Shown piece after piece: positions 46,340-56,450 of a stretch of 64,000 bases of DNA. The translations under genes and the position numbers were made by a program. Positions within the stretch are counted from its first letter, which is position 1; the number at the start of each line of letters is the position of its first letter. This DNA is from Haematobia irritans (taxonomy: Eukaryota > Arthropoda > Insecta > Diptera > Muscidae), in assembly GCF_050003625.1 (NCBI RefSeq), contig NC_134399.1, forward strand, positions 222,698,975-222,762,974, written 5' to 3'. The notes under the pieces are model-generated. The model saw only the letters and a program-made list of their open reading frames with translations, was not told the origin of the DNA and did not search any database.

Positions 46340-46501
46340 ACACAAGTAGATTACAAATATTTATCAATAAAACTGAATTAACTTTTATTTCATTCGAGAA
46401 AGTTAACCACTTGTGTTCTTATTGCGAAAGGCTTCGTGGGTCCTTACGGAGACCCTGTAGGCGACTGAGCTTACCTCAGCCAACGATAAAACCCCGTTAC
46501 A
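46340..46501 (+). other. Possible LTR end (polyadenylation signal, ...GTTACA)
   Basis: AATAAA at 46366-46371, then about 130 bp ending GATAAAACCCCGTTACA. The last 40 bp resemble 11893-11935. It may be the R-U5 end of a solo LTR, which would place the minisatellite in its upstream part. No matching 5' end or duplication was found. Confidence 0.3.
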
Positions 46502-46504
46502 TGT

Positions 46505-47490
46505 GCTTTTTCGGTTTCACCGTGCTAAAGATTGTATGTGCGTTTCAGAAGTGGTAATTTTGATGTGGATGATAAAGACCATGAAGGACGGCTGAAAAGG
46601 TTTTAAGATGATCACTTGTTTGCATTACCCGATGAAGACTCCAGTCAAATTCAAGAAGAACTTGGCAAATCGTTCGAATTTATACGTCAAGGCATTTCCC
46701 ATCGACAAAAACTATTGGAAAATTGAGTATCGTACGAGTTGAAACCGCGATACGTCGAAAGCCGATTTTTCAATTGCGAACCGCTGCGCAAAAAGCAAAA
46801 AAGGAAAGGCTTTTTGTATCGCATCGTCAATGGTTGAATGGTTATCGACGGCAAAATAAACTTCTGATGTGCATTTGATGGGACCTAGGAGCTGCTGCAT
46901 CCGAGGGAAACGATCACAGGAGCTGTGTATTGAACTCAATTGATGCTTTTGATCAGAGCATTGCATGATAGTCGGTCATAAAATTCGAAAAGACACAATA
47001 AGGCTCATTCGGGAGCCACCGTGGTGCAATGGTTAGCATGCCCGCCTTGCATACACAAGGTCGTGGGTTCGATTCCTACTTTTACCGAACACAAAAAAGT
47101 TTTTCAGCGGTGAATTATCCCACCTCAGTAATGCTGGTGACATTTCTGAGGGTTTCAAAGCTTCTCTAAGTGGTTTCACTGCAATGTGGAACGCCGTTCG
47201 GACTCGGCTATAAAAAGGAGGTACCTTGCCATTGAGCTTAACATGGAATCGGGCAGCACTCAGTGATAAGAGGGAAGTTCACCAATGTGGCATCACAATG
47301 GACTGGATAGTCTAAGTGAGCCTGATACATCGGGCTGCCACCTAACATAACCTAAGGCTCATTTACTTGTAAAAACTTATTTGGAAATACTCATATGGGA
47401 AGTCTACTCCACTCGCTATATATCCCAACCATTGCCCCTTCCGATTACCACTTCCTCAGATCGATGCATTACTTCGTTCTTATAACGGAG
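46505..47490 (+). pseudogene. Mariner transposase relic split by a SINE
   Basis: Reads RLYVRFRSGNFDVDDKDHEG, then DEDSSQIQEELGKSF..RQGISHR (helix-turn-helix), SYELKPRYVESRFFNCE and QKRKGFLYRIV, the N-terminal two thirds of a mauritiana-type mariner, with stops and indels. Past the SINE at 47011-47353 it resumes AHLLVKTYLEILIWEV and then APSDYHFLRSM, the third-Asp region. No catalytic motif is complete. Confidence 0.8.
47011..47353 (+). mobile_element. Full-length SINE with 10-bp duplication
   Basis: GGGAGCCACCGTGGTGCAAT head, GGGTTCGATTCCTAC B box, and CCTAACATAACCT tail. It is flanked by AAGGCTCATT at 47000-47009 and 47354-47363, inside a mariner relic. Confidence 0.93.
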
Positions 47491-47497
47491 CCAAGCT

Positions 47498-47710
47498 TAG
47501 GTTATTTTAGGCTTACTTCAGCCCATTCGCATACAACAGTGGTGAAATTGTATTTCGTCACTGCTGCCCGATTCCGTAATGACAAGGGCTCTGCTTTTTA
47601 TAGCCGAGTCCAAACGGCGTTTCCATTATGGTGAAAGTACTTAGAGAATCTTCGAAATCTCAACATTACTGAGAGGGAATAATCCACCACTGAAAATCGC
47701 TGTATCCGTA
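47498..47710 (-). repeat. Diverged SINE fragment
   Basis: Order of SINE landmarks on the plus strand is kept (TTAGGTTATTTTAGGCTTACTTC, CACTGCTGCCCGATTCC, TTTTTATAGCCGAGTCC, CATTACTGAG, AATAATCCACC) with many indels. Confidence 0.7.
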
Positions 47711-48034
47711 TGTTGACAGAAGGATGGGAAAACGTTATGCTTAGCGACGGGCAATACTTCGATTAATCGGTCTGTTATAATTTTTTTTAGTAATAAATGC
47801 TTAAACATTTGAAAAATTCCGGCATTTTTAATTTGCGCTCCTTATAACAAATATTGTAAGAATGTATGAGGAAATTTTTCGTTACTAAAATGATCTGTTA
47901 AATGACGAATCTTTTTTTGCTATTAAGGAAAGAGATCATTGTCTTAATGATTTCATTCATATTTTTCATGTTAGCCTGATACCGAAACAGGCAATTAACC
48001 TCCAAATGCATTATATCTAATTTTACAATTATTA

Positions 48035-48200
48035 ATCGAGCTTTATGGAAAAATTTAGATTAAGGAACTTGATTAGTCATTGAAAAGAAAACGCCAGATA
48101 CAAATCTATACACGCCTAGACTGTACATGTTTCGGTTCGGGCGAATGAACCTTTCCACAGCCTTTAGTATAGATCTGGCTGGGATAGATAACTCAATTTT
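48035..48200 (+). repeat. Direct repeat, left copy (partner 50200-50370)
   Basis: Shares ATTGAAAAGAAAACGCCAGAT, AGCCT..ACTGTACAT and CATAGCCTTYAGT.TAGATCTG-type landmarks with 50200-50370, same orientation, 2.15 kb apart. Unknown element. Confidence 0.55.
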
Positions 48201-48389
48201 GGCCCCTTATGCTAACTCCTTATGGAGAAAACATCTAGGAATTTTTCTCTTACAAATTGAATCATCTTTACTCCTACTGTACATCATCTTCTCATATAAC
48301 TACAAGTCCCTTAATCTTATTTTTATTTCGTTTTGTTACTGCAGTAATGCCACAACACGGAATTTATTTTTAGAAGCTATTTGTTGAAT

Positions 48390-48740
48390 TCACATATAAA
48401 AAATGGCTAAATTATAATGACATTTGTGGTTGCTAAACCATTCTTGGATAACACGGTTCCAAGTCTTGTTAGTATGTTCGTGGTCTACGACAGAAATTTT
48501 TGCGCACAGATTTTTCCATAACAGATTCCTAAACGTAGCTCCGATAATACTGAAAGGTTAAAGTGGCAGCCAGATTAAGTTTCAGGCTCACTTAGACTAT
48601 TCAGTCCATTGTGATAATAATACTGATACTCTATAGATTACGATCGATGGAGAATACCCGTCGGCATCGCAGGAACACATACGGTTACTAGAATCGAATC
48701 TCTTTCAATATTTTTAGAACACTCAGGGACAGTCCCACTA
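48390..48740 (-). pseudogene. Possible Tc1-like transposase debris
   Basis: The minus strand gives GATFRNLLWKNLCAKISVV then DHEHTNKTWNRVIQEWFSNHK, resembling the DNDPKHT...EWL.NHK stretch around the second Asp of Tc1 transposases. A mini-SINE splits it at 48553-48616. Very decayed. Confidence 0.4.
48553..48616 (-). mobile_element. Mini-SINE (64 bp) with 9-bp duplication
   Basis: Only TATCACAATGGACTGAATAG to CCACTTTAACC (minus strand). Flanked by ATAATACTG at 48544-48552 and 48617-48625. Confidence 0.8.
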
Positions 48741-49780
48741 CCATATGCGGTAAAAATTAAGATGCCAATTCAACCTGCCGGAACTTTCGAAAGTATACCC
48801 TTGCAATACACTTTCATCGGCCGAACTTACCTGATATCGCAAAAGCAAATCCCTTACAGCTTCAATTTATGCATAAGATGGACTTAGCCCTTTTTGGGGT
48901 ACCCTATTCTTTACTCTGTTATCCTCATTTGAAAGAAATCTTGATAGCAAGATCTCGCATGTGTATGCAAATGATTTCTAATGGAGTGTGTACGACCAAA
49001 AGAAGGATGAATATAAAGATGATGCCGATGGTGTGTAGACGGTGGGGTGTAGTTTAGTTTTAGAAGAATGAAACTCCTTACATACCAACTCGCTCTCTCT
49101 CTCTCTCTATGTTTAAACTGGGGTCACAAGGCACTAAATCAAGTACGAAAGTTCTGTCACCCCACCTCTCTACCTTCTTCAATAGAAACTTTTGTATTTC
49201 TTGTATGTTTCCTTTTTCCCTCATCCATAAACCTGGCCAAACTATATAAGAAGCTTAAAAATTTTAAACTTTTCTTAGGAATCGTGCAAAACCAAGGACC
49301 AACTGGCATGATGCATGAAAAAGGATTGCTTATGAGATAAGAAAAAGACATCAAAGTTTGTTGGGAGATTTTCCACAGTCAAGTAAAATACCCACATCTT
49401 TAGGTCACATACGGGCATAGCAGGAAGTCTTACTCTTGCTGGCTAGCACGCACCGAGATAATGTAGTAAGGAAGTGTATTGAGATGTCTGTTTTGCAAGG
49501 ACTTTGTTACCAATATCCCATACCTAAGACTTGAACTTCAATTATTTCATCCTGTGTCCTGTGATTCTGTGAAACTCATTTGCAGGAAACGGATGTCCAT
49601 TTAGAACACCAGCATTGTTATAGCTGGCAAAACAAATGAGATTTAATGCTTTAAGCATCAATGCTTACAATAGATGTCCTATTACACAGTGATTGTTGTG
49701 CCGAGAAAATCGGGTTGACCCGATGGCTCCATCTCTTGGGCCAGCAGCTGTACGTCAGGTTTGTCGTTATTTGTCCTCCT
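48741..49780. other. No gene seen
   Basis: Several short open frames without domains and a TC-rich stretch at about 49091-49108. Nothing recognisable. Confidence 0.4.
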
Positions 49781-49789
49781 CATAATCTG

Positions 49790-51090
49790 AGTTGCATTTC
49801 TGGGAAACTTCTTGGTTGTGATCCGGAAGAAACCTCTCACCAAAGTTTTGTTCCGTATGACAAACACTGCTTCGTATAATTCTGGTCAGTCACAACTTGA
49901 TATGACAAATGATATCTAGTTTTATAAACATTTCTAGCGCCCAACGCCGCAAGTAATGAATTTCCGAAAATCCTTGGATCTTGAATCCCAAGTGCAAATT
50001 CAATGTGAACGTATCTGTTACACCTATGATTAGAAGATCCGCGGAAGGAGTTGTTCTTTCTGGTGGACATTTCTTAGTATGATCCTGGTCCGGAAGAGAA
50101 GAAAACCTTTCACTATGGTATTATTCCGTATGGCGAACATTCCTTCGTATAGTTCTGGTCCGGCAAATGGGAAAATCTTTGTACATATTATTACAATATT
50201 TATTCGAGCTTATTAAACAAGAAGACGAAAGGAATTGATACTATTATGTTATTGAAAAGAAAATGCCAGATACCAATCTTAACAAGCCTGACTATACATA
50301 TGTATGTTATGTTTCATAGCGGGCTATTTCGAATTTCCATAGCCTTCAGTGTAGATCTGGAAGAGGCGATATGATGGTTTTGGTTTTGGTAGGCGCAACC
50401 TGATATCTCAATTTTTATCTGATTTTCATAAAATTTTATGAACCTATTAAAAATTTGTATCGCCCAACACTGCGCACATTAGAAGATCCGTTGAAGGACA
50501 TGATACGTTACTTGTTCTGTCTGGCGGAACCTCATACCATAAGCACTGAGATTGGGTGATGTGTAGACGGTGATTTGATTGGGTGCACTTTCGAAACTGT
50601 TTCATCCAGACAACGATGCGGGAGTATTTCAACACTATCTACAGGGAGGGATGTGTCCCATTAGTATTTAAAGTTTTATGTAATTATCTAATAATAGTAT
50701 AACCTGGTTTAAATGTACCATAAATTTCTGGCGCCCAACGCCGCAAAGGATAAATGTATCACTCTAGACTCCTTCGAGGAATGTGGGAGCTTGCGACTCT
50801 GTCAAATACAAGGGGAAAAAACTATTACACCGATGATTAGAAGCAGCGGTTTTAAATTTATGGCGCCCAATGCCGGACAAAATGATTTGTTCCTGCAAAA
50901 AGTCATCCTGGGACGTGGAAACTTGCGATCCAGGCGCAAATACAAGGGAACACAAAATCACGATGGTACCCAACGCCTCCAAGAAGAACCGTCCTGGTAC
51001 CTGAGCTGAATTAAAATGGGAAAATAACTGCTACACCGATAATTAGAAGATCTGGGAAAGGACAGTATACGTGGTGGTCTTGGGCTCCGA
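49790..51090 (+). repeat. Array of diverged repeats with TGGCGCCCAACG-like motif
   Basis: GCGCCCAACGCCGCAA-type motifs recur at about 49938, 50451, 50724, 50860 and 50971. Several are followed by ATCCTGG/CTTGGATC, AACTTGCGATC, GCAAATACAAGGG and TTACACCGATGATTAGAAG. A second pair of blocks (49818-49893, 50080-50165) shares TCCGGAAGA, TTCCGTATG and CTTCGTAT. TGGCGCCCAACG matches the primer-binding site complementary to the 3' end of tRNA-Lys used by some LTR elements. The open frame at 50713-51009 lies over two units and shows no domain. Confidence 0.5.
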
Positions 51091-51650
51091 AAACCTATTC
51101 TGATGGGTGGGACCAAAGTAGTGCGAGCGAACACGCAATAATGCCAGGGTACGTTAATATTATCACGGATAGCTGGACATAGAAGTAGAAGTAGCTGACA
51201 TTAGGGAGCGAGTTCGACAGCATTACAAATTGACGGCCGATGTGATGTAGTACGCAAAGGGACATCAAGTAAAGTCTTCAGGACCCATTCGGGTTGATAT
51301 GATAAATTCGTTCTGGTATCACATAGGACGATAGTACAACATAAAGGAAACAAAAATTCTAAGGTTTGGCCCAAAGAAAAAAAACGACTAGGGAACAAGT
51401 GAAAACGAATAGGCGAATTTGCCAGTAACGACTAGGAAGTCATGACAGAGTTGAGGGCACATCTGACTCGAATTGGTGTAGTGGAATGTAATAGGTAGAT
51501 TAGTTGTTTGGAGCCAACGTGGCATAGCATGTCAGCCTCGCATACAAAGGGTCATGGACTCACTCCCAGTTTCTATACGAAGTTTCTCCGCGGTGGATTC
51601 TACCTTTCAATAATACTGGTGACATTTCAAAGATTCTCTTATAGCCCAAT

Positions 51651-52849
51651 TCTGAATATTCCATAGGGAATGTGTTCCCTGGGGAAGGGAATAACATGGG
51701 AGAAATAATTCAGAGTATTCGAAGTCAGCTGTTTTACTTCAACTGTTTTATTTTAATAAATTTTTAATATTAAAATTCTGAAATGAAATTGTATTAAATT
51801 GATGTAAGAGTTGAGTTAAGCGCGAAAAACGTCAAAAATGTTTAGTGCCGTGTTTATGGTAGTAGCTGAGGAGAGGCGTTGATAACAAGGTCTAAAGGAT
51901 AGAAAGGAGAAAGCTACGCGATGCCATTAACCCACTTGAGTTGCCCGAAACGTTGTAACTACATACTTGTACATGAAGAGGTTGTTACTTAGTTCATGGG
52001 ATTTATAGGGTTTAAGTGGCAGCCCGATTTGATTCGGACTCACTTAGACCATTCAGTCCATTGTGATACAATATTATAGGGTAAATAATCCAGCCTTCAA
52101 ATACCTGTTGGATGTATTAGCAGACCACATTCCACCTCAACGCAAGTCTTTTGGATTATCTCCACTAGTAAGATTAGGTGCTACGCTTCTTTGTCGAAGG
52201 TGGCTACCAAAAAGGGCGTAGGAAAAGATCGATACATATCTGTGGCCCAGAGTAGCCTGAACAAAGTTCATAAAGAAGCCATAAATATATTTAAAGAACA
52301 CCTATGCCCGAATTGGATATATTTCACCAAAACGGAAGAAGAAAACTAGTAAATTTCTTCAGCTTTTTACGCCACGCGAGGCACATGTTCGCATTGTTGC
52401 TCCTTTAAGAAACAAGCACCTACATTAAAACAGGAAGGGATATTATAGTTTAAATGTAAAACCTTTATTTTCTATATAAAAGAATTTTTAAAATATGTAC
52501 AGATCTGTGACCATGAGATGAGCATTCGATAGTTGGATGCATCCCATCATCAATTTTAATTTAAGGTTTTTGACCGGAAATTACAGAGAAATGATGCATT
52601 TTGGTTACTACTCCCTTGATTTTTTTTTTGGGGAATTATTCCCAAAAATGTCATCGTTTTTCCCTTTTTATTGTCATTTGTAATACCAATTTTTCCCCAA
52701 GGGAAAAATGTCCCATTTTCGAAGTTGGTTTAGAATAAGGGAAAAGGGAATAAAGAAAAATTCCCCAGGGAGATTTTGTTTAGAATAGGGAAACAGGGAA
52801 GAGGGAACAAATTCCCTGGGAGTTGTTATTGAGAATTGGGCTATGAATG
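51651..52849 (+). mobile_element. PIF/Harbinger transposon relic
   Basis: Inverted ends TAGCCCAATTCT / AGAATTGGGCTA. Left flank TTA and right flank TGA could be a mutated 3-bp TWA duplication. Inside, with frameshifts: LRDAINPLELPETL (about 51913-51957), AFKYLLDVLADHIPPQR (about 52095) and GKDRYISVAQSSLNKVHKEA then FKEHLCPNWIYF (about 52220-52325), the N-terminal landmarks of Harbinger transposases. The catalytic domain is deleted. A mini-SINE lies inside at 52012-52073. Subterminal regions are rich in GGGAA/TTCCC. Confidence 0.8.
52012..52073 (-). mobile_element. Mini-SINE (62 bp) with 9-bp duplication
   Basis: TATCACAATGGACTGAATGG to CCACTTAA on the minus strand. Flanked by TTATAGGGT at 52003-52011 and 52074-52082; it splits the Harbinger relic. 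Confidence 0.82.
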
Positions 52850-53602
52850 ATCTCAGTGCAATTTGAAACACCGTTTGGACTTGGCAATAAAAAGGAGGTC
52901 CCTTGGAATTTATCTAAACATAGCATCGGAAAACACTCAGCGACCAGAGAGAAGTTGACCTCTGTGGTATCACAATGGACTGAATAGTGTAAAATAGCGC
53001 CTAAAATAACGGGCTGTCACTAACCCAACCTAACCTAAGGGATCTACCTTGGCTCAAAGGTTAGAATGTAATGGGTTCAATCCCAGTTTCGACAGAAAAC
53101 CAAAAAGTGGTCCATCGGTCGATTATCCCCTCTCAGTAATGCTGATGACATTTGTAAGTATTTTAAATCTTCTCTAAGTGATTTCAATGGAATTGGGAAC
53201 GCCGTTCGAACTCGACTATAAGAAGTAGGCCCGTTGTCATATGAGAGAAGTTCAACGTTGTGGTGTCACACTGGTCTGAATATTCTAAGTAAGTCTGAAC
53301 TATCGGGCTCTTAACCTAGCCCAGTGTTATCAGGTTGGGGTTTCCGTCCCCCCAAATTTAGGGGTTTTTACACGTTCAGGGGGATTTTTAGGGGGTAACA
53401 TTTATTTGGGGGTAAAAAATATCTTAGCCCTTATAAAGTGGAACAATTCTCAACAAAATTTGGAGCAATTCTGGCATGAATTTTGAGAAAAAAATAAGGG
53501 AAGTCAACCCATGTTCGTAAATACAAGCAAGTATGCAATGACATTCTTTTTTAACGCATCTGTTGAAGGGGCATTTTTAATATTTGATACAATTAAAAAC
53601 AA

Positions 53603-53888
53603 GGTTAGGTTAGGTTAGGTGGCAGCCCGATGTATCAGGCTCACTTAGACAATTCAGTCCGTTGTGATACAACATTGGTGAACTTCTCTCTTATCACTGC
53701 CCGATTCCATGTTAAGCTCAATGTAAAGGGACCTCCTTTTTATAGAGTCCGAAAGGCGTTCCACATTGCAGTGCAACCACTTAGAGAAGCTTTGATACCC
53801 TGAAAGAAATGTCACCAGCATTACTGAGATGGGATAATCCACCGCTGAAAAACTTTTTTGTGTTTGGTCGAAGCAGGAATCGAACCCG
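53603..53888 (-). mobile_element. SINE, head missing
   Basis: GGTTAGGTTAGGTTAGG tail and body of the 33171 family up to GAATCGAACCC, where the Penelope-like region begins. The missing head is not found beyond that element. Confidence 0.85.
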
Positions 53889-54249
53889 AATTTGTGACAA
53901 GTGGTGTAATGATTTTATCTAATGATTTTTATTTACTTCAAAAGAAAATTTTTAGCATTAAAAAAAAACTTAGTTTGTCTAAAATTTTGTTCCTAAGAAA
54001 AAATCTTCTTTCAGTTTGTATATTTGTGTTATATTTAATTTTTAAAGTGTATCACTACAGGAATTTTAACGAAATTTTACAACAGACACTCAATTTCCCG
54101 AAAATGTAAAATGGTTACTGTCGCTAGGACAAAAACATGGTCTCCCAACATCATAAGCCGAATTTCCACTTTTTAAATATATAAGTGATGGGGAACATAT
54201 AATACAATCTACAAAAAAAGAAAAGGAAGAACAGGAAACTGCGAGAACA

Positions 54250-56118
54250 ATGTTCGCAACAACTTTAGAAACTCATTTAAATAAAATGAAATACAACAGT
54301 AGGGAGAAGTTCGTTACAAGAACAGTGGAGCAAACTCGACAATTTCTAAAGAAAAATAAAAATATATTAATTTTAAATGCAGACAAAGGCAATACAACAG
54401 TTGCTATGGAAAAAAGTGAATATCAACAGAGAATGATGAATATAATAAGCGACATGATGATGTATCAAAGAATCAACAAGGATCCAACGACATCGTTGCA
54501 AAGAAAAAATAACGAATTAGTGGAGGAACTAGACAGAAACAACATGATTTCGCCTGCAGAGAAAAAGCGACTAAAAATGGACGTAGCTACAGCACCAAGG
54601 ATTTATGGCTTGCCAAAAACACATAAAGATGGTTATCCATTACGGCCAATTTGCTCATCTATAGATTCACCTTCGAGCAATCTCTGCAAGTACATTGGAA
54701 ACCTTTTAAAAATTTTAACACAGGACTCGAAGTACAATATAAAGGACTCCCTGCAATTTAAAAATAATATCAAGAACCTGACTATCAAGGAGGATGAAAA
54801 ATTAGTATCTTTTGACGTTGTGTCCCTATTCCCAAGTGTACCGGTTGACTTAGCTTTAAAAATCATCGAAAGTAGATGGCAAGAATTGGAGGGCCATACT
54901 AGACTTACAAAGAATATATTTATGAAAATTTTAAAATTCTGCATAGTGGAGAATAGATACTTTACGTATGAAGACAAAACATATAAACAAAAGAGAGGAC
55001 TGCCGATGGGATCATCTGCTTCACCTATTGTAGCTGATATAGTTATGGAACATTTACTGGACAACTGCATGGAAAATTTGACAACAAAACCAAAAATCTT
55101 GACGAAATATGTGGACGATATATTTGCTGTGGTTCGGGAAGGTGCAATACATGAGATCTTGACAACATTAAATGGCTTCCATAATAGCATAAAATTCACG
55201 GTAGAAATAGAGAAAAACGGCAGAATTCCATACTTAGACACGCTGGTTATCAGGAAGGAAAATTATAAACTTGGTTTAGATTGGTACCAAAAACCAACAG
55301 CATCGGGGAGAATAATGAATTATTTTTCACAACACCCAAAAAGGATAGTGATTAACACAGCAAAAAATCTTATAAACAGGGTGTTAAACATAAGTGATAA
55401 AGAATATCATTCTAAAAACAAATCCATTATTAGAGATATTCTACACAACAATAATTTTCCAAAATATTTAATTAATGACTTAATATCACAATTTAAACCG
55501 GAGGGGAAAAACCAAAACGAAAATAAAAACGAGGAAACAATATACAAGTCACTAGTATATGTCAACAAATTATCAGAACGAATTACAAACTCTGAAATCT
55601 TTGATAAAGGACAATACACTTTAGCACACAAGTCAAACAATACTCTCAAAAAATTATTTTCCAACATGAAAACCAAGATCCCCACTATGGAAAAACATAA
55701 TACGATTTATGAAATATCGTGCGGTGGAAATAATAAAGAAAAATGTGAAAAAGTTTATGTAGGAACATCCAAAAACAAATTAAAAACAAGAATTTCAGGA
55801 CATAAATCGGATATTAAATTACGCACCAACTCGAATACCACAAAAACGGCACTAGCAGACCACTGTGCGAGAAACAATCATACCCCAAACTTTGACGACG
55901 TAAGAATATTAGAAAGAGAGAATAATTACAGCAAAAGGTTTACACTAGAAACACTTCACATAAACAATGTACCTGCAAGCAAACGAATGAACTTCAAAGT
56001 TGATACAGAAAACATCGCTCACTGCTACAGGCATTTGCTTCGGAAAAGGAAACAACAAATACATGGTAGTGACCATCGTGCAATAGTAAAAACAACTCAG
56101 TGCAATACAGACAGCTGA
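54250..56118 (+). CDS. Penelope-type reverse transcriptase with GIY-YIG endonuclease
   Basis: A 622-residue open frame, the longest in the window. Residues 40-60 (ILNADKGNTT) and 116-134 (RIYGLPKTHKDGYPLRPI) are the N-terminal RT motifs of Penelope-like elements. SFDVVSLFPSVP (187-198) is motif A with Asp189, GLPMGSSASPIVADI (250-264) motif B, and KYVDDIFAV (286-294) motif C. IPYLDTLV (326-333) follows. The C-terminal domain has IYEI (486-489) and YVGTSKNKLKTRISGHKSD (503-521), the GIY-YIG endonuclease, with Cys491, Cys499 and downstream His as a likely Cys/His cluster. The annotated Met is only the first after an in-frame TAA at 54154-54156; homologous sequence continues upstream, so the original protein was longer. 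It lies inside a hAT-like element, next to a truncated SINE. Codon use is strongly A-rich. The conserved motifs and absence of internal stops suggest a young insertion. Confidence 0.92.
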   Translation: MFATTLETHLNKMKYNSREKFVTRTVEQTRQFLKKNKNILILNADKGNTTVAMEKSEYQQRMMNIISDMMMYQRINKDPTTSLQRKNNELVEELDRNNMISPAEKKRLKMDVATAPRIYGLPKTHKDGYPLRPICSSIDSPSSNLCKYIGNLLKILTQDSKYNIKDSLQFKNNIKNLTIKEDEKLVSFDVVSLFPSVPVDLALKIIESRWQELEGHTRLTKNIFMKILKFCIVENRYFTYEDKTYKQKRGLPMGSSASPIVADIVMEHLLDNCMENLTTKPKILTKYVDDIFAVVREGAIHEILTTLNGFHNSIKFTVEIEKNGRIPYLDTLVIRKENYKLGLDWYQKPTASGRIMNYFSQHPKRIVINTAKNLINRVLNISDKEYHSKNKSIIRDILHNNNFPKYLINDLISQFKPEGKNQNENKNEETIYKSLVYVNKLSERITNSEIFDKGQYTLAHKSNNTLKKLFSNMKTKIPTMEKHNTIYEISCGGNNKEKCEKVYVGTSKNKLKTRISGHKSDIKLRTNSNTTKTALADHCARNNHTPNFDDVRILERENNYSKRFTLETLHINNVPASKRMNFKVDTENIAHCYRHLLRKRKQQIHGSDHRAIVKTTQCNTDS

Positions 56119-56393
56119 CGAGGGTAGTGAATCTACAGTAGCTTTAAGTATTTTGTGTTGTGGATACTATACATGTAAGTCATTGGTTGTGTTACTGTTT
56201 TAATTTTTCTGTTCGCCTGATACTTGAAAAATGAGATTAAGATATGTCTGTCCGATTTTTGTATAATTATATTATCCTATAATACCATTTGAGATTATTA
56301 ACTAAGAGTAATTAAGATTTACACTTATTTTAATTATTAAATGTTTAATACTGTGATATTTATGAAATGTAATTTCTATAAATCTATTGTAGA

Positions 56394-56450
56394 CCCCTGA
56401 GGAAGCGATTCAATATCGTAATCGCGAAATATTGGGAATAATAAATAAAA
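56394..56450 (+). ncRNA. Hammerhead-ribozyme-like motif in Penelope 3' region
   Basis: CCTGAGGA at 56396-56403 fits the CUGANGA core. GCGAT (56405-56409) and ATCGC (56421-56425) can form stem II, followed at once by GAAA (56426-56429). TATT/AATA (56430-56433 and 56437-56440) could make a short stem III. An extra A at 56404 and a poor closing pair next to stem III make it imperfect. Penelope-like elements are known to carry hammerhead motifs. Self-cleavage is not shown. Confidence 0.4.

Larger units (their letters stand above)
51512..53037 (+). mobile_element. SINE (diverged) split by a Harbinger relic
   Basis: GGAGCCAACGTGGCATAGC head to TGGTGACATTTCAAAGATTCTCT, then, past the insert at 51651-52849, GATCTCAGTGCAATTTGAAAC to AACCCAACCTAACCTAA. 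Both halves belong to one full-length SINE of the 33171 family. Confidence 0.8.

Noticed and set aside
46712..46966. Minus-strand 84-residue open frame
   Set aside because: Antisense to the mariner relic, whose plus-strand motifs are recognisable.
54633..55685. Minus-strand open frames of 202 and 92 residues
   Set aside because: Antisense shadows of the Penelope-like reading frame, which carries clear RT and endonuclease motifs.
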